64,000 nt of DNA, taken from NCBI GenBank assembly GCA_963697565.1, contig CAVOOM010000004.1:1-64000 (forward strand), in the 5' to 3' direction. The notes below the pieces were generated by a model that did not search any database, was not told where the DNA came from, and saw nothing but the letters and a program-made list of their open reading frames with translations. Below are positions 39,746 to 49,392 of the stretch, piece after piece. The position numbers and the translations under genes were made by a program. The stretch's first letter is position 1. Each line of letters opens with the position of its first letter. This stretch comes from CAWFSE01 sp963697565. GTDB taxonomy: Bacteria > Actinomycetota > Actinomycetes > CAVWCF01.

Positions 39746-41407
39746 CTAGCCCGACTCGTCGTCGGCGAGGTAGCGGTCCACGACTTCCTCGACGCCGCTG
39801 CGGGACGCCGGGAGACCCGTGACGGCCAACAGGAAGTCGTCGCGGTCCACCGCGCCCAGGTCGACATCGGTGATCGCGGTGACCGTGGCCGTGCGCGGGG
39901 TGTCGCGCAGCAGCGCGATCTCGCCGAACCCGGCACCAGTCCCGAGCGTCCTGAGCTCGCGGCCACCCTGGGTGACCCGCAGAGACCCCTGCAGCACCAC
40001 GTAGAACAGATCCCCGTCGTCCCCCTCTCGGATCACCACCTGCCCGGCCGGAACGCGCACCTCACGCGTCCGCCAGGACAGCTGCTCCAGCGCGCGCTGC
40101 GGAAGGGCCGCAAACGCCGGGAGGGCGGCGAGCAGGGCGTACCCCGGACCCGGCTGAAGCGCCCGGGCATCGAGCCGCCGGATCCAGAACCAGGCCAGCA
40201 ACCCCGTGATCGGCAGGGCGACCCCGGCAACCAGGAAGGCGCCGCGCGGGCCGAAGGCCGCCACCGCGACCGGGGCAGCGACCGAGCCCACCGCGATACC
40301 CGCCATCATCACGGCCTCCTGGACGCCGAAGATCCGGGAGAGCACCTCGGCGCGGACGGTGCGCTGCAGCAGGGTGCGGCCGGCCACATCGAAGAACGCC
40401 TTGCCCACTCCCGATGCGGCGAGCAGCGCGAACGCCGCCCAGGGGATCTCGACGCCCGCGATCACGGCGATGGGCAGCCCGGTCAAGGCGATCCCGAGCG
40501 CGAGCGACGGGGCCAGCCGCGCGGCGGCCGACGAGCGCGAGGCTCGCACTGCCCCCTACGACCGCCCCCACTCCCAGGGCGGACGTCAGGAGTCCCGGGC
40601 CGGAGTCGCCGAGCCCCAACACGTCGAAGGCCAGCACCACGGTGAGGATGTCGAGGAGCCCGACCACGACGTACTGCGCCGCGACCATCGCCACCAGGAG
40701 CGCGGCCCCCGCGTCAGCGCTGATCTCGCGGAAGCCCGCCACGGCCGAGGCCAGCAGGCGGTATCGGCCGGAGGCCACCGACGGGGGCTCTCGCCGCCAG
40801 GCCCACCGTGAGCAGCGCCGACACCGCCGACAAGGCGCCGAAGAGGACGAACACCGAGGCGGCCCCCCAGGCCGGCCAGCATCACCCCGCTGACGGCGGG
40901 CCCGAGGAAGGCGGCCACACCCTCGACGGTCGTGGACGCGGAGTTGCCGGCCGCCAGCTCCGCGGGACTGCGGGCGATGTCGGGAACCAGGGCGTGGTGC
41001 ACGGGACGGGTCAGCGTGATCGCGCAGGCCGCGGTCGCCGCGGCGACGGCAACGACCGAGAACGTCGCGTCCGCGTAGAGCGCGACAGCGGTCGCGAGGA
41101 GGGTCACCGCCTGCAGCGCGTACCCCAGCGCCAGCGCGTGGCTGCGCCTCATTCGGTCGCCGATCACCGACCCCAGCGGGGCGACGACGGCAGCGGGCAC
41201 GAGCTGGATCAGCGCGATCGCGCCCGCGGCGCCCGCCCCGCCCTGGTCGAACGCCCAGACCAGGAGCGCCACGTACGTCGCCCACTCGGCCGTGTTGAAC
41301 ACGAAGTACGCCATCATGGCGCGGCGCAGCGGCCGGCTCCGCAGGGTGCGACGCAGCACCGCCCGGACCCCCGGCGCGCCCGCATCGCCTGTCAACGCAT
41401 TCCCCAC
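39746..41407 (-). CDS. MFS transporter fused to a cyclic-nucleotide-binding domain, several frame breaks
   Basis: About 553 residues. The MFS part begins MMAYFVFNTAEWATYVALL and shows VIGDRMRRSHALALGY; it spans roughly residues 1-410 and needs frame changes near 40880, 40800 and 40545. The C-terminal 140 residues form a cNMP-binding domain: RVPAGQVVIREGDDGDLFYV, FGEIALLRDTPRTATV. The phosphate-binding cassette FGEIALL-R-TPRTA is intact, so cAMP/cGMP gating is plausible. GTG at 41407. Confidence 0.85.
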
Positions 41408-41461
41408 CCGATCGCCCGTAACGCCTGGACCCGGAGTGCGTCGGCCGCTCCCGGCTGCTGC

Positions 41462-43318
41462 TCACTTCTTCGCGCTGGAGCCGTCCACATCGGCGGTGAG
41501 CGCGGCGATGAAGGCCTCCTGGGGGACCTCGACGCGGCCCACCATCTTCATCCGCTTCTTGCCCTCCTTCTGCTTCTCGAGCAGTTTGCGCTTGCGGGTG
41601 ATGTCGCCGCCATAGCACTTGGCAAGAACGTCCTTGCGGATCGCCCGGATGTTCTCGCGGGCGATGACGCGCGAGCCGATCGCCGCCTGGATCGGCACCT
41701 CGAACTGCTGGCGCGGGATGAGCTCCTTCAGCTTGCCCGTCATCGCGACGCCGTAGCCGTACGCCTTGTCACGGTGCACGATCGAGCTGAACGCGTCGAC
41801 AGGCTCGCCGTGCAGGAGGATGTCGACCTTGACGAGCTGGGCCGTCTGCTCGCCGGTGGGCTCGTAGTCCAGCGAGGCGTAGCCCCGCGTGCGCGACTTC
41901 AGCTGGTCGAAGAAGTCGAAGACGATCTCCGCCAGCGGCATCGTGTAGCGCAGCTCGACGCGGTCCTCGGACAGGTAGTCCATGCCGAGCAGCGCGCCGC
42001 GCTTGCCCTGGCAGAGCTCCATGATCGTGCCGACGTACTCACTCGGCGAGAGCACCGTCGCCCGGACGACCGGCTCCCACACCTCGGCGATCTTGCCGCC
42101 GGGGAACTCGCTGGGGTTGGTGACGGTGACCTCCGAGCCGTCCTCCATCGCCACCCGGTAGACCACGTTGGGCGCGGTGGAGATCAGGTCGAGCCCGAAC
42201 TCCCGCTCAAGCCGCTCGCGGACGATCTCAAGGTGCAGCAGGCCCAGGAAGCCGCAGCGGAAGCCGAATCCGAGCGCGACCGAGGTCTCCGGCTCGAAGA
42301 CCAGCGAGGCGTCGTTCAGCTGCAGCTTGTCGAGGGCGTCGCGCAGCTCGGGGTAGTCCGAGCCGTCGAGGGGGTAGAGGCCGGAGAACACCATCGGCTT
42401 GGGGTCCTTGTAGCCGGCCAGCGCCTGGGTGGTGGGCTTGACCGCGTCGGTCACGGTGTCTCCCACCCGGGACTGGCGGACGTCCTTCACCCCGGTGATC
42501 AGGTAGCCCACCTCGCCGACGCCGAGGCCGCGGGCGGCGACCGGCTCGGGCGAGATCACGCCGACCTCGAGCATCTCGTGGACGGCTCCGGTGGAGAACA
42601 TCCGGATCCGCTCGCGGTGGGTGAGCTCGCCGTCGATCACCCGCACGTACGTGACGACGCCGCGGTAGGTGTCGTAGACCGAGTCGAAGATCAGCGCGCG
42701 GGCGGGGGCGTCGGCGTCGCCGACCGGGGCGGGGATCTGCGCGACGATCTGGTCGAGCAGCTCCGGCACCCCGATGCCGGTCTTGCCGGAGACCCGCAGG
42801 CAGTCGGCGGGGTCGCCGCCGATGAGGTGGGCCAGCTCGGCGGCGTACTTGTCGGGCTGGGCGGCGGGGAGGTCGATCTTGTTGAGCACCGGGATGACGT
42901 GCAGGTCGTTCTCCAGCGCCAGGTAGAGGTTGGCCAGGGTCTGCGCCTCGATGCCCTGCGCGGCGTCGACGAGCAGCACCGCGCCCTCGCACGCGGCCAG
43001 GGACCGCGACACCTCGTAGGAGAAGTCGACGTGCCCAGGGGTGTCGATCATGTTCAGCACGTGGGTGGTGCCGGACCCCGCGCCCGTGGTCGGCGCCCAC
43101 GGCAGCCGGACCGCCTGCGACTTGATCGTGATCCCGCGCTCGCGCTCGATGTCCATCCGGTCGAGGTACTGGGCGCGCATCTGCCGGGCCTCGATGACCC
43201 CGGTCACCTCAAGCATCCGGTCGGCGAGGGTCGACTTGCCGTGGTCGATGTGGGCGATGATGCAGAAGTTGCGGATCAGCGACGGGTCGGTGCGACCAGG
43301 TTCGGGGACGGGGGGCAC
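41462..43318 (-). CDS. lepA: elongation factor 4
   Basis: The 618-residue translational GTPase has AHIDHGKSTLADRM (G1), DTPGHVDFSYEV (G3), NKIDLP (G4), and the LepA-specific C-terminus ending in a lysine-rich helix (KRKLLEKQKEGKKRMK). It back-translocates stalled ribosomes. GTG at 43318. Frame is intact over 1.86 kb. Confidence 0.96.
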   Translation of the reverse strand: MPPVPEPGRTDPSLIRNFCIIAHIDHGKSTLADRMLEVTGVIEARQMRAQYLDRMDIERERGITIKSQAVRLPWAPTTGAGSGTTHVLNMIDTPGHVDFSYEVSRSLAACEGAVLLVDAAQGIEAQTLANLYLALENDLHVIPVLNKIDLPAAQPDKYAAELAHLIGGDPADCLRVSGKTGIGVPELLDQIVAQIPAPVGDADAPARALIFDSVYDTYRGVVTYVRVIDGELTHRERIRMFSTGAVHEMLEVGVISPEPVAARGLGVGEVGYLITGVKDVRQSRVGDTVTDAVKPTTQALAGYKDPKPMVFSGLYPLDGSDYPELRDALDKLQLNDASLVFEPETSVALGFGFRCGFLGLLHLEIVRERLEREFGLDLISTAPNVVYRVAMEDGSEVTVTNPSEFPGGKIAEVWEPVVRATVLSPSEYVGTIMELCQGKRGALLGMDYLSEDRVELRYTMPLAEIVFDFFDQLKSRTRGYASLDYEPTGEQTAQLVKVDILLHGEPVDAFSSIVHRDKAYGYGVAMTGKLKELIPRQQFEVPIQAAIGSRVIARENIRAIRKDVLAKCYGGDITRKRKLLEKQKEGKKRMKMVGRVEVPQEAFIAALTADVDGSSAKK

Positions 43319-43398
43319 GCGGCCGATGGTCCCACGGAGGGGCCCGCAACGGCGAAACCCCCAGGAGAGCACGCACCTGGTGCGGCTACCCTGCGCGC

Positions 43399-43941
43399 AT
43401 GTTTCGGCGCCTGCTGTCAGCGCTCTTCCCGTCGCGGAAGGCTCCCGCACCCGGCAAGGCGCCCCGCCCCAGGCCGCCGGCCGGCCGGCCCGCCCCTGGC
43501 GGCGGCGAGGACGCGCGGCCGACGCGCGGCGGCGCCCTGGCCCACACCGGGGGCGGCCGGATCGCCTACGCCCCCGAGCGCGACGGCGACCCAGACCCGG
43601 GCGAGATCGTCTGGGCCTGGGTGCCGTACGAGGAGGACGCCTCCCGCGGCAAGGACCGGCCGCTACTGCTGCTGGGGTACGCCGCCGAGAAGCGGTACGC
43701 CGGATCGGCGCCCGACCTCCTGCTCGCCGTGATGCTGTCCAGCAAGGACCACTCCGGCCACCGCGGCTGGGTGCCGATCGGCACCGGGGCGTGGGACCGC
43801 CAGCAGCGGCCCTCCTCGGTGCGGATCGACCGCCTGTTCGCGGTGCCGTCCAGCGCGGTCCGCCGGGAGGGCGCCGCGCTCGATCGCGCCCGGTTCGAGA
43901 CCGTGGCGACCGCCGCGCGGGCGGCGCACGGGCTGAGTTGA
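43399..43941 (+). CDS. PemK/MazF-like protein without partner antitoxin
   Basis: The 180-residue protein has a basic, proline-rich N-terminal extension of about 65 residues, then the PemK fold: GEIVWAWVPYEEDASRGKDR, LLAVMLSSKDHS, SSVRIDRLFAVP. No small antitoxin gene is adjacent. Proteins of this type occur solitary next to lepA/rpsT in actinobacteria as I recall, so a housekeeping rather than toxin role is possible. Confidence 0.8.
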   Translation: MFRRLLSALFPSRKAPAPGKAPRPRPPAGRPAPGGGEDARPTRGGALAHTGGGRIAYAPERDGDPDPGEIVWAWVPYEEDASRGKDRPLLLLGYAAEKRYAGSAPDLLLAVMLSSKDHSGHRGWVPIGTGAWDRQQRPSSVRIDRLFAVPSSAVRREGAALDRARFETVATAARAAHGLS

Positions 43942-43981
43942 GCGGGCCGGGCACCGAGCCCGGACCGAGCCATCGGCGCGT

Positions 43982-44066
43982 TTGGGACCCCTCCTTGATC
44001 GCTGGTAGCGTTGGCTCTCTGCGTGCGCGGAAGCGCCGAAGGCCAGCCCGCAGGTGTCGCACCTGC
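43982..44066 (+). promoter_or_regulatory. rpsT promoter and leader hairpin
   Basis: TTGGGA (43982-43987) and TAGCGT (44006-44011) with an 18-base spacer form a good sigma-70-type promoter. The leader of about 100 nt contains a 7-bp hairpin (44050-44056 with 44060-44066). Confidence 0.6.
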
Positions 44067-44120
44067 AGGTCACCAAGCGCGCCGCACACCCCGTAGGCCC
44101 CAGTCGAGACAAGGCACCCC

Positions 44121-44387
44121 GTGGCAAACATCAAGTCCCAGATCAAGCGCAACAAGACCAACGAGAAGGCCCGCGAGCGCAACAAGGCCGTCCGGTCGGC
44201 GCTCAAGACCTCTGTGCGCAAGTTCCGCGAGGCCACCCAGGCCGGCGACGCCGCCACCGCGACCGAGGCCATGAAGCACGCCTCGCGCCAGCTGGACAAG
44301 GCCGCCTCCAAGGGCGTCATCCACAAGAACCAGGCCGCCAACCGCAAGTCGGCGATGGCCAAGAGCCTGGAGAGCCTGGCCAGCTGA
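44121..44387 (+). CDS. rpsT: 30S ribosomal protein S20
   Basis: The 88-residue protein, with MANIKSQIKRNKTNEKARER and a C-terminal KGVIHKNQAANRKSAMAK, is the helical S20 that binds 16S rRNA. GTG start at 44121. Confidence 0.97.
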   Translation: MANIKSQIKRNKTNEKARERNKAVRSALKTSVRKFREATQAGDAATATEAMKHASRQLDKAASKGVIHKNQAANRKSAMAKSLESLAS

Positions 44388-44406
44388 GCCAGCCCGCACC
44401 GCTTCA

Positions 44407-44440
44407 GACGGCGCCGACCCCGCTGGGGTCCGGCGCCGTC
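44407..44440. terminator. bidirectional terminator between rpsT and holA
   Basis: GACGGCGCCG...CGGCGCCGTC with an inner ACCCC/GGGGT stem and a one-base bulge forms a 15-pair hairpin between two converging genes. Confidence 0.75.
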
Positions 44441-44457
44441 GGCGTGTCTGGCCGGCC

Positions 44458-45510
44458 CTAGCCCAACGACCGGGCGGCCAGGACCTCGGCGACCGCCCGC
44501 TCCAGCGCGTACGCGTGGGACTCCTCGCCGCCCTTGACGGCGACGTCGGCGCGGGCCACGGCGACCACCGCGATGGCCAGGCCGCGATGCGACCACGGGT
44601 TGGCCTGCCGCCGGATGATGTCGACCTTGAACGGCGGGACGCCCAGCTCCCGGGCCAGGTCGCCGCTGCGCAACCCGGGCACGCTGAACGCCGTCTTCGC
44701 CTTGGCCAGGGTGCGCAGCGAGGAGGCGAGCGCACCCACCACGAGCAGCGGGTGGGTGCCGGTGTCGAGCGAGGCCCGCAGGGCGGCGGCGGCCTCCGCG
44801 GTGCGGCCCTCGACAACTGCATCGGCGATCTCCCAGCCCTTCACCTCGGCCCGCCCGGCGAAGTAGCGCCCCACCACCCGGGCGTCGATGGCGCCGGTGG
44901 TGTCCGCGACGAGCTGCGCGCAGGCGCCCGCCAGCCCGCGGAGGTTTTTCAGGGCGCCCTTGTCGTAGACCGCGACGGCCTCGATCAGCGCGCGTGCCCC
45001 GTCGGACGTGAGCACGCGGTGCTCGGCCTTGACCTGGGCACGCAGGAACGACTCCAGCTCGCCCGGCTTCGGGGTGGCAACGGCGACCACCGCGGCCCCG
45101 GCCCCCTTGCAGCCCTCCAGCAGCACCTTGCCGCGGTTGGCCGCCCCGCTGTGCACGACGACGAGGCTGACGTGCTCGGGGAGGTCGTCAAGCAGGGGGA
45201 GCACCCGGGACCGCGCGAACTCGGCGTCAATCCCCTCGGCCCCCTCGAGGACGATGACCGCGCGCTCGCCGAACAGCGAGGGGGCCAGCGCCCCCGCCAG
45301 CGTGCCGGGCTCCTCGACCAGGGTCTCGGCGGAGATCCGCAGCACGGTCGTCTCGGGGTCGTCGGCCCGCGCGGCGGCGATCAGGTGGTCGAGCGCCCGG
45401 CCGGAGAGGAACTCCTCCGATCCGACCACGAGCGTCAGCGGCGGCGGCCCGCCGCGCGCGGGGGGGTGCGGCGCGGCCGTGGCCGGGCGGCTGGCGTCGT
45501 CGGGGGGCAT
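44458..45510 (-). CDS. holA: DNA polymerase III delta subunit
   Basis: The 350-residue clamp-loader subunit shows LTLVVGSEEFLSGRALDHLI at the AAA+ N-terminus, a degenerate P-loop, ANRGKVLLEGCKGAGAAVV and the C-terminal RRQANPWSHRGLAIAVVAVA. ATG at 45510 overlaps the comEC stop. Confidence 0.92.
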   Translation of the reverse strand: MPPDDASRPATAAPHPPARGGPPPLTLVVGSEEFLSGRALDHLIAAARADDPETTVLRISAETLVEEPGTLAGALAPSLFGERAVIVLEGAEGIDAEFARSRVLPLLDDLPEHVSLVVVHSGAANRGKVLLEGCKGAGAAVVAVATPKPGELESFLRAQVKAEHRVLTSDGARALIEAVAVYDKGALKNLRGLAGACAQLVADTTGAIDARVVGRYFAGRAEVKGWEIADAVVEGRTAEAAAALRASLDTGTHPLLVVGALASSLRTLAKAKTAFSVPGLRSGDLARELGVPPFKVDIIRRQANPWSHRGLAIAVVAVARADVAVKGGEESHAYALERAVAEVLAARSLG

Positions 45511-47960
45511 CACGGGCCAGCATGCCAGCCGGCCTCGGCCCCCCGGGCCACCAGGGCGGGAGGGGCTCCCGGCCTGGCGACAACCGCGAGGTCGCCGTCC
45601 CGGTCGGTGCGCCCCACCGCCGCGCCGAGCCCGCGCAGGGCCTCCAGGGTCATCGCCGCCGGGTGGCCGTAGTCGTTGCCCTCGCCCACGCTGACCAGGG
45701 CGACGGCGGGGTGGACGGCCTGGGCGAGCCCGGGGTCTTGGTGCCGCGAGCCGTGGTGGGCGACCTTGAGCACGTCGGCGCGCACCGTCGGGAGGCGGGC
45801 GCGCAAGGCGACCTGCGCGGCCGGCTCGACATCGCCGGCCAGCAGGAGCCGCACACCGCGGATGCTCACGAGCATCACCACACTGGCCTGATTCGGCCGC
45901 GATCCGATCTCGATGGCGCGGGCGGGCCAGACCACCTCGACGGCCGCCTCCCCGACCCGCATCCTCTGTCCGGCGGTCACCGCCTCCAGGGGCAGCCCCG
46001 CCTCCGCCGCGAGCCGCTCGACGCGTTCGGCCTGGTCGGCCGGCTCGCGCAGCGGGGACACCAGGATCCGTTCGACCGCCCTCCCGGCAAGGACCCCGTC
46101 CAGCCCGCCGACGTGGTCGGCGTGGAAGTGGCTCAGCACCAGCACCGGCACCCGCCGCACACCGAGGTCGTCCAGGCAGGCCGCGATCGGCTCGGGGTCT
46201 GGCCCGGCGTCGACCACCAGGGCGGATCCGCCACCGAGGTTCAGCGCGAGGGCGTCGCCCTGGCCCACCGAGCACGCCACCGCCAGCCAATCGGCGGGCG
46301 GCCAGGCCGAGGGCAGCTCCACCCGCGCCGACACCGCGACGACGACGGCGATCGCGCCCACCGCTCGCAGCGGGCGAAGCCCGGCCCCACGACCTCCCGC
46401 GGCCCGGATCCGCCAGGCCAGCACGCCCAGCGCGCCGACGAGCAGGTAGGCGGCCGCGCCCGTCGGCCCCCGCGGCCAGGGCAGGGAGGCGTACGGGACC
46501 TCGGCGCCCCGCCGAGCCACCCAGGCGATCCAGCCAGCGGGGTAGCCGGCCACCTCCGCGCACAGTCGGGCCGGCCCCTCGGCGAACGGAGAGGCAAGCG
46601 CGGCCGCCACCCCGCCCCAGGTGACGACCGCCACAGCGGGTGCCGCCAGCAGGTTGGCGGGGACGGCCACCCAGCTCAACTCGGGCTGCAGCAGCAGCAC
46701 CACGGGGGCGACGAACACCTGGGCCACGAGCGTCACGGCCAGGGCCTGGGCCACCGGGGTCGGCAGCCACCGCCCCAGCAGCCCGGCGACGCGCGGCGCG
46801 GCCAGCACCAGCCCGAGGGTGGCGAGGCCGGACAGCGCGAACCCGTACGAACGGGCCAGCCACGGGTCGGCGACCACGAGGACCGCCACCGACGCGGACA
46901 GGGCCGGCAATGCGGCTGGCCGGGTGCCGCGGCCGAGAGCGGCGAGGGCGACCAGCCCCATCGCGGCCGCCCGCACCACGCTGGGTTGAGGGCGGGCCAC
47001 CACGACGAAGCCCAGCACCGCCGCCGCGGCCAGGAGGGGCAGGGCGCGTCCGCGGACCCCGACGAGGCGGCCCAACCAGAGCACCGCCCCGACGATCAAG
47101 GTCACGTTCGCGCCGCTCACGGCGGTCAGGTGGCCGAGCCCGGTCGCCCGCATGGCGTCCGCCAGGTCTCGGGGCAACCCCACCTCGTCGCCCACGGCAA
47201 GCCCCGGCAGGAGCCCGGCGGGATCCGGGGCGAGCGGCGCGGCGGCGGCGCGCAGCCCGGATCGGAGGGCGCCGGCGGCGCGCTGGGCGGCCGACGGCGC
47301 GCGGGCGGCCTCCGGCGGGCCCCGCACCGAGAGGAGGGCGGCGCGATCGGGGTCGTCCGCCGCAGCCAGCGTGCCGGTCGCCGAGACCTCGGCGCCGGGG
47401 AGCAGCCCGGCCCATCCCGCCGCCGGGGCGAGCACGGACACCGGTTGGCCCGGCTCCGCGGCCGCGCCGGCGGGGGGCGCGCCCGGTCGTGCTGTCGCTG
47501 CGCCGCTGGGCGAACCGCTCCAGGCCCGGACCAGCACCGCATCGACCGCTACCCGGGTGGGCGCCAACGCGCGGGCAGCCATCGGACGCGGGTCGGCCTG
47601 CAGGCGCAGGACAACCCGCACGACCCGCTGCTCCGCCGCCCACTCATCCACCGGGCCGCGCTGGACGGAGGCCACCGCCCAGGCCCCCGAGGCGGCGGCC
47701 GCGGCGCCGGCAGCCAGGGCGGCGACCGCCACCCAGCGAAGCCCTCCGCCCCGACGCCGCGCCGCCCCGACCAGCGCCAAGCCCGCGATCGCCGAGCCGC
47801 CCACCGCGACGAGCCCCGCCCGGGGCCAACCGGTGGCCACCCAGGCCCCGACCCAGGCCATCGCCGCGGGGCCGGCCAGCCGTGCGTCGAGCCCTGGCCA
47901 GGTTCGGGCGTCGGCCCCTGCTGAGGGGGCGCCCGCCGACCTCGGTGCACGGCGGGTCAC
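45510..47960 (-). CDS. comEC: ComEC/Rec2 DNA-uptake channel
   Basis: The 816-residue membrane protein has an N-terminal DUF4131 region, the competence domain (GLGHLTAVSGANVTLIVGAV, SVVRAAAMGLVALAALGRGT) with about ten helices and a C-terminal metallo-beta-lactamase domain (VLVLSHFHADHVGGLDG, VLKVAHHGSRHQD). It forms the inner-membrane channel for transforming DNA. The GTG overlaps the comEA stop. Confidence 0.93.
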   Translation of the reverse strand: MTRRAPRSAGAPSAGADARTWPGLDARLAGPAAMAWVGAWVATGWPRAGLVAVGGSAIAGLALVGAARRRGGGLRWVAVAALAAGAAAAASGAWAVASVQRGPVDEWAAEQRVVRVVLRLQADPRPMAARALAPTRVAVDAVLVRAWSGSPSGAATARPGAPPAGAAAEPGQPVSVLAPAAGWAGLLPGAEVSATGTLAAADDPDRAALLSVRGPPEAARAPSAAQRAAGALRSGLRAAAAPLAPDPAGLLPGLAVGDEVGLPRDLADAMRATGLGHLTAVSGANVTLIVGAVLWLGRLVGVRGRALPLLAAAAVLGFVVVARPQPSVVRAAAMGLVALAALGRGTRPAALPALSASVAVLVVADPWLARSYGFALSGLATLGLVLAAPRVAGLLGRWLPTPVAQALAVTLVAQVFVAPVVLLLQPELSWVAVPANLLAAPAVAVVTWGGVAAALASPFAEGPARLCAEVAGYPAGWIAWVARRGAEVPYASLPWPRGPTGAAAYLLVGALGVLAWRIRAAGGRGAGLRPLRAVGAIAVVVAVSARVELPSAWPPADWLAVACSVGQGDALALNLGGGSALVVDAGPDPEPIAACLDDLGVRRVPVLVLSHFHADHVGGLDGVLAGRAVERILVSPLREPADQAERVERLAAEAGLPLEAVTAGQRMRVGEAAVEVVWPARAIEIGSRPNQASVVMLVSIRGVRLLLAGDVEPAAQVALRARLPTVRADVLKVAHHGSRHQDPGLAQAVHPAVALVSVGEGNDYGHPAAMTLEALRGLGAAVGRTDRDGDLAVVARPGAPPALVARGAEAGWHAGP

Positions 47961-48679
47961 ACCCGGACCAGAGGGGCCAGCCGCGCGTACGTCCGCTCAC
48001 CGATCCCGCTGACCTCGCGCAGCTCCTCGACAGAGCGGAAGCGTCCCGCCTTGGCCCGGAAGTCCATGATCCGCTGCGCGAGCACCGGCCCCACCCCGGG
48101 CAGCCCGTCCAGCTCGGGCAGCGAGGCCCGGTTGAGGTCGACCTTCCCGTCGCCGGCCACCGCGCCCCCCGCCCCGGCCGAGCCGGCGGCCACCGGGTCC
48201 GCAGCCTCGGTGGCGCCCACCACCAACTGCTCTCCGTCGACGAGCACTCGGGCCAGGTTGAGGCCGGGGGCGGCTCCCCCTGCGACCGGCCCCCCAGCCG
48301 CGGCGACGGCGTCGACCACCCGAGAGCCCGCCGGCAGGCGGTGCACTCCGGGCCGGGCCACCGCGCCCTGCACGTCGACGACGACCTCGGCCGACGCATC
48401 GAGGGTCGAGGCGCCGACGTCCGGCGCGGCCGGTGACGCCGATGCGTCGGGCCACGGCTCGCCCTGGCCCTCGAGGGAGACCTCGATCGGCGCCGGCTCG
48501 GGGCGCAGCGCCGACCAGCCGAACCACCCGGCGACGGCGACCGCGACCGCAGCGAGCAGCAGCGCCGCAGACGGCTCAATGCGCCACCGCCCCGGCGGGG
48601 CGCCTGCCCCGAGCGGACGCCCCATCCGCTCGCCGAGGCGCGCGGCGGCCTCGGCTGCGGGGTGCGGACGGGCGGGCAT
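47957..48679 (-). CDS. comEA: ComEA DNA receptor
   Basis: The 240-residue protein has one N-terminal transmembrane helix (about 36-56), a SLBB domain (VVVDVQGAVARPGVHRL) and a C-terminal helix-hairpin-helix pair (VDLNRASLPELDGLPGVGPV, GRFRSVEELREVSGIG). ATG at 48679. Confidence 0.93.
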   Translation of the reverse strand: MPARPHPAAEAAARLGERMGRPLGAGAPPGRWRIEPSAALLLAAVAVAVAGWFGWSALRPEPAPIEVSLEGQGEPWPDASASPAAPDVGASTLDASAEVVVDVQGAVARPGVHRLPAGSRVVDAVAAAGGPVAGGAAPGLNLARVLVDGEQLVVGATEAADPVAAGSAGAGGAVAGDGKVDLNRASLPELDGLPGVGPVLAQRIMDFRAKAGRFRSVEELREVSGIGERTYARLAPLVRV

Positions 48680-48767
48680 GCCGTCGACGCTAGGAGCCGA
48701 CTCACCGCGCGGGGAGTGCCCGGGCGCGCTCTGTGGACGAACGGGGCAGCGGCCCGGCTGGGGACGG

Positions 48768-49385
48768 TCAGCCGCCGGAGCGGCCGCGCCGCACCCGCGC
48801 CCAGCCGTCGCTGAGCGAGTCCCGGTGCCGCCACAGGATGACCGCCGCGATTGCCAACGAGAACGCCACCAGCGCCTCGTCGGTCGACTCCGGCCGCGCC
48901 ACTTCGGCCGCGACCGCGGCGACGGCCACCGTCCAGGCCGCCAGCACCGAGGCAAGCGCGATCCAGCGAGTGACCAGCGCGACGACGACGAAGACCATCA
49001 GGGCGGCGACCGCCGTCGGTGGCGCGGCCGCGAGGAGCGCCCCGAACGCGGTGGCCACCCCTCGACCGCCTCGACCGCGCAGCAGCGGCGACGTCACATG
49101 CCCCAGCACGGCGGCGAAGCCGGCCACCAGCCCGGCGACCTCTCCCTGCCAGAGCAGGAAGGCGAGGGTCGGGATGAACCCCTTGAGCAGATCAATGACG
49201 AAGACCAGGACCCCGAACCTGGCGCCGAGCAACCGGCCGGTGTTGGTCGCGCCCGGGTTGCCGGATCCCTCGGCGGCCAGCTCGACGCCGCGGGCCCGCG
49301 CGATCCAGGTCGCCGGGCTGAGCGACCCGACCGCGTAGCCGACGACGGCGGCGAGCAGGAGGATCCCGGCGGATCCCAGAGACAC
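48768..49385 (-). CDS. plsY: glycerol-3-phosphate acyltransferase PlsY
   Basis: The 205-residue membrane enzyme acylates glycerol-3-phosphate from acyl-phosphate. Motifs: GYAVGSLSPATWIAR, GSGNPGATNTGRLLG and GRGGRGVATAFGALL (family motif 3, here GRGV for the usual GKGV). Five helices. GTG at 49385, seven bases after the degV stop. Confidence 0.92.
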   Translation of the reverse strand: MSLGSAGILLLAAVVGYAVGSLSPATWIARARGVELAAEGSGNPGATNTGRLLGARFGVLVFVIDLLKGFIPTLAFLLWQGEVAGLVAGFAAVLGHVTSPLLRGRGGRGVATAFGALLAAAPPTAVAALMVFVVVALVTRWIALASVLAAWTVAVAAVAAEVARPESTDEALVAFSLAIAAVILWRHRDSLSDGWARVRRGRSGG

Positions 49386-49392
49386 AGCGCCC

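Noticed and set aside
43399..43941. Type II toxin-antitoxin module
   Set aside because: No antitoxin ORF on either side; flanks are lepA and rpsT.
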